A DNA stretch of 32,546 nt from Chthoniobacterales bacterium (GTDB lineage: Bacteria > Verrucomicrobiota > Verrucomicrobiia > Chthoniobacterales > UBA10450), in assembly GCA_013695925.1 (NCBI GenBank), contig JACCZO010000029.1:1-32546 (forward strand), written 5' to 3'. This document shows positions 8,775 through 18,033 of the stretch, piece after piece. Position numbers and translations under genes: made by a program. Under the pieces are notes generated by a model. It worked only from the letters and a program-made list of their open reading frames with translations. It ran no database searches and was not told the origin of the DNA. Every line of letters starts with the position of its first letter. The first letter of the stretch is position 1.

Positions 8775-9998
8775 ATGAAATCGGGATTCCTCGAAAAACT
8801 GATCGAACGCCTGGGCCGGGTTGGCCCGGAGGAGGTGCAGAATTATCTCCTCCGCCTCGCCCAGGAGAAAGGTTTTCTCGAGACGGTCTTCAATTCGATC
8901 CAGGAAGGGATCATCGTGACCGACGCGAGGGGCCGCATCTCCTACCTGAATCACGCAGCCTGCGACCTCTTCGGGCTCGACGGCGAGAAAGCGGTCGGCA
9001 AACCGCTCGAGGAACAGGTGCGCGGACTCGATTGGCAGGCCCTCTCGCAATCGGACACCGCCCTCAGCCGGGACATGGAAATTTTTTATCCGGCGAACCG
9101 CTTTATTAATTTCTACGTCGTGCCGCTCATGATCGAGCGCCGCGTGCCTAACGAGCGCGTTGTAGCCGGGATCGCCGATCCCGGCCACAGCCTATCGGAG
9201 GCGGTGGGGCACGCCATGATCCTGCGCGACATCACCAGAGACCGGCGCTCGACCCAGCAGACGATCGAATCGGAGCGCCTCTCCGCGCTCACCCTGCTCG
9301 CCGCCGGGGTCGCGCATGAAATCGGCAACCCGCTCAATTCGCTCCACATCCATCTCCAGTTGATGGAGCGGAAAGTGAAGAAGCTGCGCGCGGCCGAGGA
9401 CCGGCGCGAACTGCAGGAATCGATCGACATCGCGCGCTCCGAGATCGATCGGCTCGACTCGATCGTGACCCAGTTTCTGCGGGCTATCCGTCCCTCCAAG
9501 CCGCACCTGCAGCCGGAGAACGTGAACGTGATCGTGCAGGAAGCGGTCCGTTTTTTTCAGCCCGAAATCACGGACCGCGACATCGTGGTCGAGACGGAAC
9601 TGCGCTCCGATCTGCCGGTGCTGGAGCTGGATCGCGACCAGCTCAAGCAGGCGTTCTATAACGCGATCAAGAACAGCTTTGAAGCGATGAAGCGCCGCGG
9701 GATTTTGCGGATCCGAACCGATCGCGACGAGACGCACGTGAAGATCAGCTTTACCGACACGGGCGGCGGGATTTCGGCGGAAAACCTGGGCCGGGTCTTC
9801 GAGCCTTACTTTACAACCAAAACCGGCGGCTCGGGCCTTGGTCTGCTAATCGTTAGGCGAATCGTGCGCGAGCATGGGGGCGAACTGGCGATCGAAAGCA
9901 GCCAAGGGAAGGGACTAACGTTGACGATTCGCCTGCCGTTTTTGGATCGCCGGGTGCGGATGCTGCCGGATAAGGAAAGGATGAAGGATGAAGGATGA
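8775..9998 (+). CDS. PAS-domain two-component sensor histidine kinase (NtrB/AtoS-like)
   Basis: PAS region (FNSIQEGIIVTDARGRISYLNHAACDLFGL), H-box LLAAGVAHEIGNPLNSLHIHL, ATPase FTDTGGGISAENLGRVFEPYFTTKTGGSGLGLLIV. Confidence 0.94.
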   Translation: MKSGFLEKLIERLGRVGPEEVQNYLLRLAQEKGFLETVFNSIQEGIIVTDARGRISYLNHAACDLFGLDGEKAVGKPLEEQVRGLDWQALSQSDTALSRDMEIFYPANRFINFYVVPLMIERRVPNERVVAGIADPGHSLSEAVGHAMILRDITRDRRSTQQTIESERLSALTLLAAGVAHEIGNPLNSLHIHLQLMERKVKKLRAAEDRRELQESIDIARSEIDRLDSIVTQFLRAIRPSKPHLQPENVNVIVQEAVRFFQPEITDRDIVVETELRSDLPVLELDRDQLKQAFYNAIKNSFEAMKRRGILRIRTDRDETHVKISFTDTGGGISAENLGRVFEPYFTTKTGGSGLGLLIVRRIVREHGGELAIESSQGKGLTLTIRLPFLDRRVRMLPDKERMKDEG

Positions 9999-10398
9999 AG
10001 GCGGAAAAGAGCTCCGCGATTTGCGCGCCCGGACCAAGGATTTTGCGCTTCGTGTCGTACGGCTTTATCAGGCGCTTCCGAAAGGCGATGGCGTCGCCCA
10101 AGTCTTGGGACGGCAGCTTCTTCGCTCCGGCACTTCGGTCGCGGCGCATTACCGCGAGGCGTGCCGGGCAAAATCGAATCCGGACTTCATCAACAAACTC
10201 GAAGGCGGCTTACAGGAGCTCGACGAGACTGATCTGTGGCTCGAATTGCTGGGAGATGCCGGCACACTCAAGTCGTCACGAATTAAACTGCTGCGTGCCG
10301 AAGTCGATGAGCTGATCTCTATTTTTGTAACCATGATTCGGAAGATCAAAAGCCGCGGTTAAATTTTTCATCCTTCATCCTTCATCCTTCATCCTTCC
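9974..10398. repeat. GGATGAA heptamer arms (x3 left, x4 right) in inverted orientation flanking a four-helix-bundle gene
   Basis: Left ggaaaggatgaaggatgaaggatgaaggcggaaaa (9974-10007); right tttttcatccttcatccttcatccttcatccttcc (10364-10398). Confidence 0.88.
9988..10362 (+). CDS. Four helix bundle protein (S23 / 23S rRNA intervening-sequence protein family)
   Basis: DFALRVVRLYQALPKG...LGRQLLRSGTSVAAHYREACRAKSNPDFINKLEGGLQELDETDLWLELL is typical of this family; start codon lies in the left repeat arm. Confidence 0.88.
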   Translation: MKDEGGKELRDLRARTKDFALRVVRLYQALPKGDGVAQVLGRQLLRSGTSVAAHYREACRAKSNPDFINKLEGGLQELDETDLWLELLGDAGTLKSSRIKLLRAEVDELISIFVTMIRKIKSRG

Positions 10399-10399
10399 A

Positions 10400-11806
10400 A
10401 TGCAGCCGACCGTTCTCATCGTCGATGACGAGAAGCATACTCGTGACGGGTTGCGCACGTTGCTGGGCGACAACTACGACACTTATGTCGCGGCCGACGC
10501 GACCAGTGCGCTGGACGTTTTGCAGCGCGACCAGATCGACGTCCTCCTGACCGATCTGCGCCTCGGCGGGGACGACGGCATGCAGTTGATCGAGCGCGCG
10601 CTCAAGCTGCCGCATCCGCCGGTCTGCATCATGATGACGGCCTACGGTTCGGTCGATACCGCGGTCGAAGCGATGAAACGCGGTGCCTACGATTTCGTGA
10701 CCAAGCCGCTCAATCTCGACAAGGTCGAGCTGTTGATCGCGCGCGCGCTCGGGAGCCGGCGACTGGAGCAGGAAAATCGTTCCCTGCGCAAACAGGTGGA
10801 CGAGCGCTTCGGGCTGGAAAATATCCTCGGCGAATCGGTCGCGCTCCGCGAAGTGCTCGACACCATTCGGCAGGTTGCGCCTTCTTCGGCCAACATCCTG
10901 ATCGAGGGCGAGAGCGGTACGGGCAAGGAACTGGCGGCGCACGCGATCCACAACCTGAGCCGGCGGCACAAGGGGAAGTTCGTGACCGTGCATTGCGCGG
11001 CGCTTTCACCGCAGCTGCTCGAGAGTGAATTATTCGGCCACGAGCGCGGCGCGTTTACCGGCGCGCACGAACGCCGCATCGGGCGTTTCGAGCAGGCTAA
11101 CGGCGGCACGATTTTCCTCGACGAAATCGGCGAGATCGACGCCACCACCCAGATCAAACTCCTCCGCGTGATGAGCGAAGAGCGCGCCTTCGAGCGGGTC
11201 GGCGGGACCCAGACTTTGCACGCTGATGTGCGGCTGATCGCGGCGACGAACAAGAATCTCGAGACGCTGGTGAGCGAAGGAAAATTTCGCGACGATCTCT
11301 ACTTCCGTCTCAACGTGGTCAAGATCACGATGCCGCCCTTGCGCGAACGGAAGGAAGATATTCCGCTTCTGGTTCGCGCCTTTTTGCGGCATTTCTGCAA
11401 GGCGAATGAAAGGCCGCTCCTCGATCTCACCGCCGACGCCATGAACACGTTGCTCGCCTATGACTGGCCGGGAAATGTGCGCGAGCTCCGCACCTCGATC
11501 GAGCATGGCGTGGTCATGGCGACGGGCGCCAAAGTGACCTTGCGCGATCTACCGGCCGCAGTCCGGAAAGCCGCCCCCGCGCCGGGCGCGCGCGCTCATA
11601 CCTTCGACGAAACGGCCAGCCCGCTGGACCTGCACGCGACGGAACGGCGCCTGATCGCGCAGGCGCTGGCGGCGACGAAAGGTAATATCACCAAGGCGGC
11701 GAAAAAGCTGGGCATCAGCCGGCGTACGCTGCATCGGAAGTTGAAGGAAGAGAACGCAAAATCCGAAATCCGAATCTCGAAATCCGAAGGAAATTCGAAT
11801 GGCTGA
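10400..11806 (+). CDS. Sigma54-dependent response regulator (NtrC family)
   Basis: REC domain, GESGTGKELAAHAIH, GAFTGA, DEIGEIDATTQIKLLRV, Fis-type HTH NITKAAKKLGISRRTLHRKL. Confidence 0.96.
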   Translation: MQPTVLIVDDEKHTRDGLRTLLGDNYDTYVAADATSALDVLQRDQIDVLLTDLRLGGDDGMQLIERALKLPHPPVCIMMTAYGSVDTAVEAMKRGAYDFVTKPLNLDKVELLIARALGSRRLEQENRSLRKQVDERFGLENILGESVALREVLDTIRQVAPSSANILIEGESGTGKELAAHAIHNLSRRHKGKFVTVHCAALSPQLLESELFGHERGAFTGAHERRIGRFEQANGGTIFLDEIGEIDATTQIKLLRVMSEERAFERVGGTQTLHADVRLIAATNKNLETLVSEGKFRDDLYFRLNVVKITMPPLRERKEDIPLLVRAFLRHFCKANERPLLDLTADAMNTLLAYDWPGNVRELRTSIEHGVVMATGAKVTLRDLPAAVRKAAPAPGARAHTFDETASPLDLHATERRLIAQALAATKGNITKAAKKLGISRRTLHRKLKEENAKSEIRISKSEGNSNG

Positions 11807-11931
11807 AATTCAAAATTCAAAAGCACGCCGCACAGCGTCATGCGAGAATCGCCGCCGAATTCTTCGTTTTGGATTCAAAGTTTTGGATTTCGGACTCCTT
11901 TTGGATTTCGATATTCGAAATTCGGATTTTC
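11757..11931. repeat. Imperfect inverted repeat with AAATCCG heptamer arms
   Basis: aaaatccgaaatccgaatctcgaaatccgaag ... ttttggatttcgatattcgaaattcggatttt. Confidence 0.8.
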
Positions 11932-11937
11932 TCCACC

Positions 11938-13671
11938 ATGCCCGGTAGCGCAGAGGCGGTCCAACACCTCATCCACGCCCTCGAAACTGGGGGCGCGGCG
12001 GTCTGGATCCGGCGCGCGCTCGGGCTCGCGCTGGTCGCCGGCCTGGCCACTTTTTTTTTCCTGCATGAGTTTCAAGGACTGGCCGCGCCAGAGGCGATGG
12101 ACCAGGCGCAGATCGGCCGCGAGATGCTGCACGGGCGTCTTTGGAAAACGAAGGTGGCGCGCCCGCTCGCAGTCGGCCAACTGAAACGCCATGGCAAGGA
12201 TGTGGCCGCGAAAATCTGGACGGACACCTATAACGCGCCACTCCCGCCGTTGGTGGATGCGATCGCGCTTCTGCCGGTGAGGTCTCATCTTGGGGTCGGA
12301 CGGGACGCCATTTACGTAGGAGACAAGATGATCGCCCTGATGTCGATGGGTCTCTTCGTGGGTTCGGTGGTGGTGCTCTTCTTCGTCGCGCGCCGGCTTT
12401 TCGACCAGCGGCTGGCTTTGTTCGCCTCCACGATGGTTTTAATCGGCGATATCTTTTGGCGCTATTCACTCTCCGGTTTGCCCCAGATGCTGCTCCTCCT
12501 TTTTTTTAATCTGACGCTTTACGCGCTGGTGCGGGCGATCGAGGCGCAGGCGGAGGAAAAACCGGCCTTCCGCTGGCTCGGAGCGGCGGGCGCGGGTTTT
12601 GGGTTGCTCGCCCTGACGCATGCCCTAACGATCTGGATTTTCCTGGCCGCGCTCGTGTTTACGCTCGTGCATTTCCGGGCGCGTCTCCGATCCGCCGCCT
12701 GGCTGGTGGGCCCGGTGGTCCTGCTCTATGCGCCCTGGATGTTGCGGAATTATCTGGTTTGCGGCCATCCCGCCGGGATCGCGTTCTATGCGCTTTTCGG
12801 CCAGCTCGGGGCGAGCGAAGCGGGCCAGATGCGCAACCTCGCGTTCAACTGGCAGAGCGTGAGTGCCGCCCTCGTGCGGGCCAAGATCAACGACAATCTC
12901 TTCGGACAGACGGGAGAAATTTTCCGCTATTTTGGCTGGAGCGTGGTCGCGTTGGTTTTTTTCCCGGCGGTGCTGCACCCTTTCCGGCAGGCCGCGACCG
13001 CCTCGACCCGCTGGCTCATTCTCGCGCTCTGGATCGGCGCTTTTTTCGGAATGTTGCTTTACGGCATCCAGGAAGAACTGGGCGTTGCGGCCAATCAATT
13101 GCATCTTCTTTTTATTCCGATCATGACTTGCTTTGGGCTCGCTTTTCTCCTCGTGCAATGGAACAGGCTCGAGATCGGCGGCCGTCTCGCGCGGCTCGGG
13201 TTTCTGTCGCTGCTTTTTGCCTTCTGCGCCTGGCCGATGATTTCCAATCTGACGCTCTCGGGGGCAAAACCGACGGTGCATTGGCCGCCCTACGCGCCGC
13301 CTTTTATCTCCGTGATCAACACCTGGATGGCACCCAATGAAATCGTCGCCACGGACATGCCCGCGGCGGTCGCGTGGTACGCCGACCGGCGCGCGGTCTG
13401 GCTTCCGACGAGCGTCGCTCTTTACAATGAGTTAAATGATTACAACGCGCTGGGCGGCCCGATCAATGGGATGTATCTGACCCCGGTGAGCGGGAGCGGG
13501 AACACTTTGCACGACATCACCAAAGGGGAATACAAGGATTGGGCTGCGGTCATTCTGCGCACGATCGATTTGAAGACGTTTGCCCTGAAGTGGGGCACGC
13601 TCCTCGGACCCGACGGCGAGTGTGTCTTTTTCAGCGACTACGACCGGGAGAAAGCGAGCGCTGGGAAATGA
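11938..13671 (+). CDS. GT39/ArnT-like integral membrane glycosyltransferase
   Basis: Multiple TM segments; TYNAPLPPLVDAIALLPV, VGRDAIYVGDKMIALMSMGLFVGSVVVLFFVARRLFDQRLALFASTMVLIGDIFWRYS; start set after the repeat. Confidence 0.78.
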   Translation: MPGSAEAVQHLIHALETGGAAVWIRRALGLALVAGLATFFFLHEFQGLAAPEAMDQAQIGREMLHGRLWKTKVARPLAVGQLKRHGKDVAAKIWTDTYNAPLPPLVDAIALLPVRSHLGVGRDAIYVGDKMIALMSMGLFVGSVVVLFFVARRLFDQRLALFASTMVLIGDIFWRYSLSGLPQMLLLLFFNLTLYALVRAIEAQAEEKPAFRWLGAAGAGFGLLALTHALTIWIFLAALVFTLVHFRARLRSAAWLVGPVVLLYAPWMLRNYLVCGHPAGIAFYALFGQLGASEAGQMRNLAFNWQSVSAALVRAKINDNLFGQTGEIFRYFGWSVVALVFFPAVLHPFRQAATASTRWLILALWIGAFFGMLLYGIQEELGVAANQLHLLFIPIMTCFGLAFLLVQWNRLEIGGRLARLGFLSLLFAFCAWPMISNLTLSGAKPTVHWPPYAPPFISVINTWMAPNEIVATDMPAAVAWYADRRAVWLPTSVALYNELNDYNALGGPINGMYLTPVSGSGNTLHDITKGEYKDWAAVILRTIDLKTFALKWGTLLGPDGECVFFSDYDREKASAGK

Positions 13672-15098
13672 CCAAAGCGAAGAAAATCTTCGGAACGGAT
13701 GGCGTGCGCGGCGTAGCCAATGTCGAGCCGGTCACAGCGGAGACGGCCCTCAAGCTGGGGCGGGCGGCGGCTCATGTTTTCACGTCGCTCGATCTACAGG
13801 CGCATCCGCCGGGCCTGCGTCCGAAGATTGTCCTCGGCAAAGATACCCGGCTTTCCGGTTATATGCTGGAAAACGCGCTCGTCGCCGGGATCACGTCGTT
13901 GGGTGTGGACGTCTTGTTGATCGGCCCGCTCCCGACGCCGGGGGTGGCCTACATCACCCGCTCGCTGCGCGCCGATGCCGGGATCGTTCTCTCCGCTTCG
14001 CATAATTCGTACGAGGATAACGGGATCAAATTTTTCCGGCACGACGGTTACAAACTGGACGACGAGGTCGAGCGCAAGATCGAGCAGCTCGTCTTCAGCG
14101 GAGAAATCGAATCGGTTCGGCCGACGGCGCAGAAGATCGGGCGCGCGACCCGGATCGACGATGCGCTCGGCCGCTACGTCGAGTTTGCCAAGGCCAGTTT
14201 CCCCCGCGGCATGTCGCTCGAGAAAATGCGTATCGCGGTCGATGTCGCGAATGGCGCCGGCTACAAATCGACCCCCTGCATTTTGCGCGAACTGGGCGCG
14301 GAGCTGACCGTGGCGCACAACCAGCCTAACGGAACAAACATCAACGCCAACTGCGGCAGCACCTATCCGGAAGAAATCCAGCGCCTCGTTAGGCAAAGCG
14401 GCGCTATGATCGGTGTCGCAAACGACGGCGACGCCGATCGCGTGCTCCTCTGCGACGAGCAAGGCGAGCTGGTCGACGGCGACGAAATTCTCGCCATCGC
14501 CTCGGTCGATTTGTTAGCCCGGGGCGAGCTCGCGCAAGAGACGCTTGTGGCCACGATCATGAGCAACTTCGGGCTCGACGAAGCCCTCGCCGCGCATGGC
14601 GGGAAAGTGATCCGGACGAAAGTGGGCGACCGCTACGTGATCGAGGAGATGGTGCGGCAAAACCTGAACCTCGGCGGCGAGCAGAGCGGGCACATGATTT
14701 TTCGCGACTTCACGACCACGGGAGACGGGATTATCAGCGCGCTGCAAATCCTGCGCATCATACAGGCGACGGGCAAGCCGCTGAGCGAATTAAAGAAGTG
14801 CCTGACGAAGTATCCGCAGGCCCAGCGCAACCTGCGGGTGAAGGAAAAACCGCCGCTGGAGGAATTGCCAGAGATCACCAAGCTGGTGAGCGAGGCGGAG
14901 AAAGAACTCGGCGGCCAAGGCCGTGTGCTCCTGCGCTACTCCGGAACGGAACCCAAGATCCGGCTTTTGATTGAGGGACGCGACAGGGCGCAGATTGATC
15001 GCCAGGCGGACCGGATCGCTGGCGCAATTGAGGAGGTTATTGGGATGAATCAGGAAAGCAGGAACGCAGGAAAAGAGTCCGTTCGGCGCAAAGAATGA
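13668..15098 (+). CDS. glmM: Phosphoglucosamine mutase
   Basis: KIFGTDGVRGVAN, GIVLSASHNSYEDNGIKFF, NDGDADRVLLCDEQG, GGEQSGHMIF, LLRYSGTEPKIRLLIEG; ATGA overlap with upstream gene. Confidence 0.96.
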   Translation: MTKAKKIFGTDGVRGVANVEPVTAETALKLGRAAAHVFTSLDLQAHPPGLRPKIVLGKDTRLSGYMLENALVAGITSLGVDVLLIGPLPTPGVAYITRSLRADAGIVLSASHNSYEDNGIKFFRHDGYKLDDEVERKIEQLVFSGEIESVRPTAQKIGRATRIDDALGRYVEFAKASFPRGMSLEKMRIAVDVANGAGYKSTPCILRELGAELTVAHNQPNGTNINANCGSTYPEEIQRLVRQSGAMIGVANDGDADRVLLCDEQGELVDGDEILAIASVDLLARGELAQETLVATIMSNFGLDEALAAHGGKVIRTKVGDRYVIEEMVRQNLNLGGEQSGHMIFRDFTTTGDGIISALQILRIIQATGKPLSELKKCLTKYPQAQRNLRVKEKPPLEELPEITKLVSEAEKELGGQGRVLLRYSGTEPKIRLLIEGRDRAQIDRQADRIAGAIEEVIGMNQESRNAGKESVRRKE

Positions 15099-15145
15099 CG
15101 GGTTCTTGCCAGTTTCTTTTTCCTGCTTTCCTGCTTTCCTGATTC
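15047..15145. repeat. Hairpin with CAGGAAAG-type tandem arms (copy 2)
   Basis: gaatcaggaaagcaggaacgcaggaaaag ... tttttcctgctttcctgctttcctgattc. Confidence 0.9.
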
Positions 15146-15151
15146 GTACTC

Positions 15152-15802
15152 ATGAATCTCTCGCAAGTCGTCGAAGCACTCCTGATCAGCGCGCAAAAAC
15201 CGCTGACCGCGCGCGAATTGGTCGCCGCGATCAAGGGCGCGGGGGCGGAGGACGAGCTTACGCCTAACGAATTTGCGAAGACGAACGAAGCCGAGGTTTC
15301 GGCCGCGCTCGAGCAATTGAAGATCGAATACATCGAGCAGCAGCGCGCCTTTCAGCTCCTGGAAAAAGCGGAAGGCTGGCAGCTTGCGAGCGCTCCGGAA
15401 TACGCCCGCTGGGTGCGGCAGCTTTTCCCGGCGCCGAAGCCGGCGCGGCTCAGCCCGCCCGCGCTCGAGACGCTCGCGATCATCGCCTACCGGCAGCCAA
15501 TTACGCGCGCCGATGTCGAAGCGGTCCGCGGGGTCGCGATCGAGAGCGTGTTGCAGACTTTGATGGAACGCGGCCTGGTCAAGATCGCTGGCCGCGCGGA
15601 AGTGCCGGGGCGGCCATTGCTCTATGAAACGACCCAGTTTTTTCTCGAGCATTTCGGGCTGCGCAATCTGGATGAGCTGCCTAATTCCGAAGAATTGAAG
15701 CGACGCGAGCTTCCCACCGCGACTCTGGCAGGCGAAGCGAAACCGGTCGCGGAATCTTTGCCTAACGAAAAGGAAGACCAGCCGGCCGAGTCGCCGCGCT
15801 GA
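15152..15802 (+). CDS. scpB: Segregation and condensation protein B
   Basis: ALLISAQKPLTARELVAAI, LSPPALETLAIIAYRQPITRADVEAVRGV, LQTLMERGLVKIAGRAEVPGRPLLYETTQFFLEHFGL. Confidence 0.94.
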   Translation: MNLSQVVEALLISAQKPLTARELVAAIKGAGAEDELTPNEFAKTNEAEVSAALEQLKIEYIEQQRAFQLLEKAEGWQLASAPEYARWVRQLFPAPKPARLSPPALETLAIIAYRQPITRADVEAVRGVAIESVLQTLMERGLVKIAGRAEVPGRPLLYETTQFFLEHFGLRNLDELPNSEELKRRELPTATLAGEAKPVAESLPNEKEDQPAESPR

Positions 15803-15896
15803 CCAAGGGCGCTGCCGCCTTTGGCCAAACGCGCGGCCCAGTTGCCGCGTGACATTCCCGGTAATGAGGCGATTCTACCGCCGAAGGAACTTCACG

Positions 15897-16559
15897 ATGA
15901 AAAAATTTGCTTTTCGATGCGCTTTTTTGCTGGGCGCCGCCCTGACCCTTTTCGGTTTCACGGGCTGCGGGAGTTACAACAAACTCGTCACGCTGGAAAA
16001 TAACGTGAACAAGAAGTGGGCCGATGTGCAGTCGGTCTATCAGCGGCGAGCGGACCTGATTCCAAATCTCGTCAACACCGTACAAGGCGCGGCAAATTTC
16101 GAGAAGTCGACCTTGACTGAGGTGACGAACGCGCGGGCCAGTGTCGGCCAGGTGAAACTCGATCCGAACAAGGCGCCGACCGATGCCGCCCAGTTGGAGC
16201 AATTCCAAGCCGCGCAGGGTCAATTAAGCAACGCCCTTTCCCGCTTGCTCGTGGTCGCGGAAAATTATCCGCAACTGCGCGCGACTGAAAGCTTCCAGGC
16301 TTTGCAGGCGCAGCTCGAAGGGACGGAGAATCGCATCTCGGTCGAGCGAAATAATTTCAACGCCGCAGTGCAGGAGTACAACACCTACATGCAAAGGTTC
16401 CCGACCAACATGCTGAACAAGATGTTTGGCTTTAAGGAGCGGCCGTTCTTTGCCGCCCAGCCCGGGAGCGACCAGGCGCCCGCGGTGAAATTCGATTTCG
16501 AAAGTCCCGCGCCTGCCGCCACCGCTGCGCCCGCTGCCACTGCCGCCCCGACGCCGTAA
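15897..16559 (+). CDS. LemA family protein, probable lipoprotein
   Basis: FGFTGCGSYNKLVTLENNVNKKWADVQSVYQRRADLIPNLVNTVQGAANFEKSTLTEVTNARASV; lipobox-like FTGC. Confidence 0.93.
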   Translation: MKKFAFRCAFLLGAALTLFGFTGCGSYNKLVTLENNVNKKWADVQSVYQRRADLIPNLVNTVQGAANFEKSTLTEVTNARASVGQVKLDPNKAPTDAAQLEQFQAAQGQLSNALSRLLVVAENYPQLRATESFQALQAQLEGTENRISVERNNFNAAVQEYNTYMQRFPTNMLNKMFGFKERPFFAAQPGSDQAPAVKFDFESPAPAATAAPAATAAPTP

Positions 16560-16596
16560 GGCTGTGTCCGAGAGCCGCGAGCGCTCGGGGTTTCAG

Positions 16597-17361
16597 ATGA
16601 CGCGACTGCGTTCACTGTTCGTCTTTCCCGCGATCTTCGCGGGGATGATCGGCCTCCTCGCGGCCGAGACGATGCCGTCCAAGCCGGACCGCTACTTCAA
16701 TGATTATGCGGGAGTGATCGATCCGGCGACGGCGTCGGAGTTGAACGAACAACTGGCGCAATTTGAGCGCGAGACTTCGACTCAGCTCCTGGTCGTGATT
16801 TATCGCTCGATGCAGAGCGAATCTTCCGTCGCCGATTACACCCAGCGCATCGCCCAGACATGGGGCGTCGGCCAGCAAGGCCGCAATAACGGCGCGGTCC
16901 TGTTCGTTTTCGTGGCCGATCGCCAAATGTTTATCCAGACCGGCTACGGCCTCGAAGGCGCCCTGCCCGACGCGACCGCCTGGGACATCACGCACAACGT
17001 CATCGCGCCGCAATTTAAGCAGGAGGATTACAACGGGGGATTACGGGCGGGCGTGAGCGCGATGATGCAGGCGGTGCGTGGCGAATACAAAGGCACAGGC
17101 AAAACGCGCCAGGAAGGTGAAGGCGGTGCGAGCGGCCTGCCCATCCCGCTGCTCATTTTCTTATTTATCGTCATCCTCTTCTTTTTTATCAATCGATCGC
17201 CCCGACGCAGTCGGCGCGGTTACGGCTACAGCGGGCGGGGCGGGCCTTTCATCGGAGGATTTGGCGGCGGCAGTTCCGGTGGCAGCAGCGGAGGCGGGTT
17301 CAGCGGGTTTAGCGGCGGGGGCGGCAGCTTCGGCGGCGGCGGTGCGGGGTCGAGTTGGTAG
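16597..17361 (+). CDS. TPM domain-containing (YgcG-like) membrane protein with Gly/Ser-rich tail
   Basis: YFNDYAGVIDPATASELNEQLAQFERETSTQLLVVIYRSM, TM segment, SGGGGSFGGGGAGSSW C-terminus. Confidence 0.9.
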   Translation: MTRLRSLFVFPAIFAGMIGLLAAETMPSKPDRYFNDYAGVIDPATASELNEQLAQFERETSTQLLVVIYRSMQSESSVADYTQRIAQTWGVGQQGRNNGAVLFVFVADRQMFIQTGYGLEGALPDATAWDITHNVIAPQFKQEDYNGGLRAGVSAMMQAVRGEYKGTGKTRQEGEGGASGLPIPLLIFLFIVILFFFINRSPRRSRRGYGYSGRGGPFIGGFGGGSSGGSSGGGFSGFSGGGGSFGGGGAGSSW

Positions 17362-17364
17362 GCG

Positions 17365-17799
17365 ATGCGAACAAAATCATTTCTCGAGAAGCTGGAACAC
17401 CGTCGGATCGCGGGAGCGATTCGAGCGGCGGAGGCAAATACTTCCGGCGAGATCCGCGTCTTTATTCAGCACGGCGATGTTAGCAACCCGGTCGCGGCGG
17501 CGCGGGCGCAATTTACGAGGCTCGGGATGACGGCGACCCGGGATCGCAATGCCGTGCTTTTGTTCGTCGCCCCGCGCTCGCAGAAGTTTGCCGTGATCGG
17601 CGACGAGGGGATTCATCGGCGGTGCGGAGCTGAATTTTGGCAAAAACTGGTCGAGACGATGCGGGAGGAATTTCGGGTGGAACATTTTACCGATGCTCTT
17701 GTGCAAGGGATCGCCAAGGCGGGCGAACTGCTCTCCGAACATTTCCCTCGCCGCCCCGACGACAAGAACGAGCTGCCCGACAACGTCGAGGAAGGCTAG
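17365..17799 (+). CDS. TPM domain-containing protein
   Basis: IRAAEANTSGEIRVFIQHG...RNAVLLFVAPRSQKFAVIGDEGIHRRCG; adjacent to lemA and the first TPM gene. Confidence 0.85.
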   Translation: MRTKSFLEKLEHRRIAGAIRAAEANTSGEIRVFIQHGDVSNPVAAARAQFTRLGMTATRDRNAVLLFVAPRSQKFAVIGDEGIHRRCGAEFWQKLVETMREEFRVEHFTDALVQGIAKAGELLSEHFPRRPDDKNELPDNVEEG

Positions 17800-17821
17800 G
17801 CCCTTTCCCTCGTAAGCGTGC

Positions 17822-17884
17822 TCGTGCTCCTGCTCGATCTTTAGACGTTTGGGTGTTCGATCACGATTATGAGCAGGAGCACGA
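17822..17884. repeat. Inverted repeat TCGTGCTCCTGCTC...GAGCAGGAGCACGA
   Basis: Perfect 14-bp arms at 17822-17835 and 17871-17884. Confidence 0.85.
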
Positions 17885-17963
17885 TTGCGCCGGAGAAGCG
17901 GCGGCTTGCAAAACCGCTTCGATGGTGTTCATTCCCCGTCCCGCTGCGAGTTTTTAACACGTG

Positions 17964-18029
17964 GCGCCGTTGGTCCCTGGGTTTCCGTTGCTTGACGTGA
18001 AACCGCGCTCGCCAGGGGGAACCCGGCGC
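17964..18029. repeat. Nested stem structure
   Basis: GCGCCG/CGGCGC, CCCTGG/CCAGGG, GTTTC/GAAAC nested in order. Confidence 0.55.
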
Positions 18030-18033
18030 TTTT

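Noticed and set aside
9974-10398. GGATGAA arrays as a CRISPR array
   Set aside because: Units are directly adjacent 7-mers without unique spacers and no cas genes nearby.
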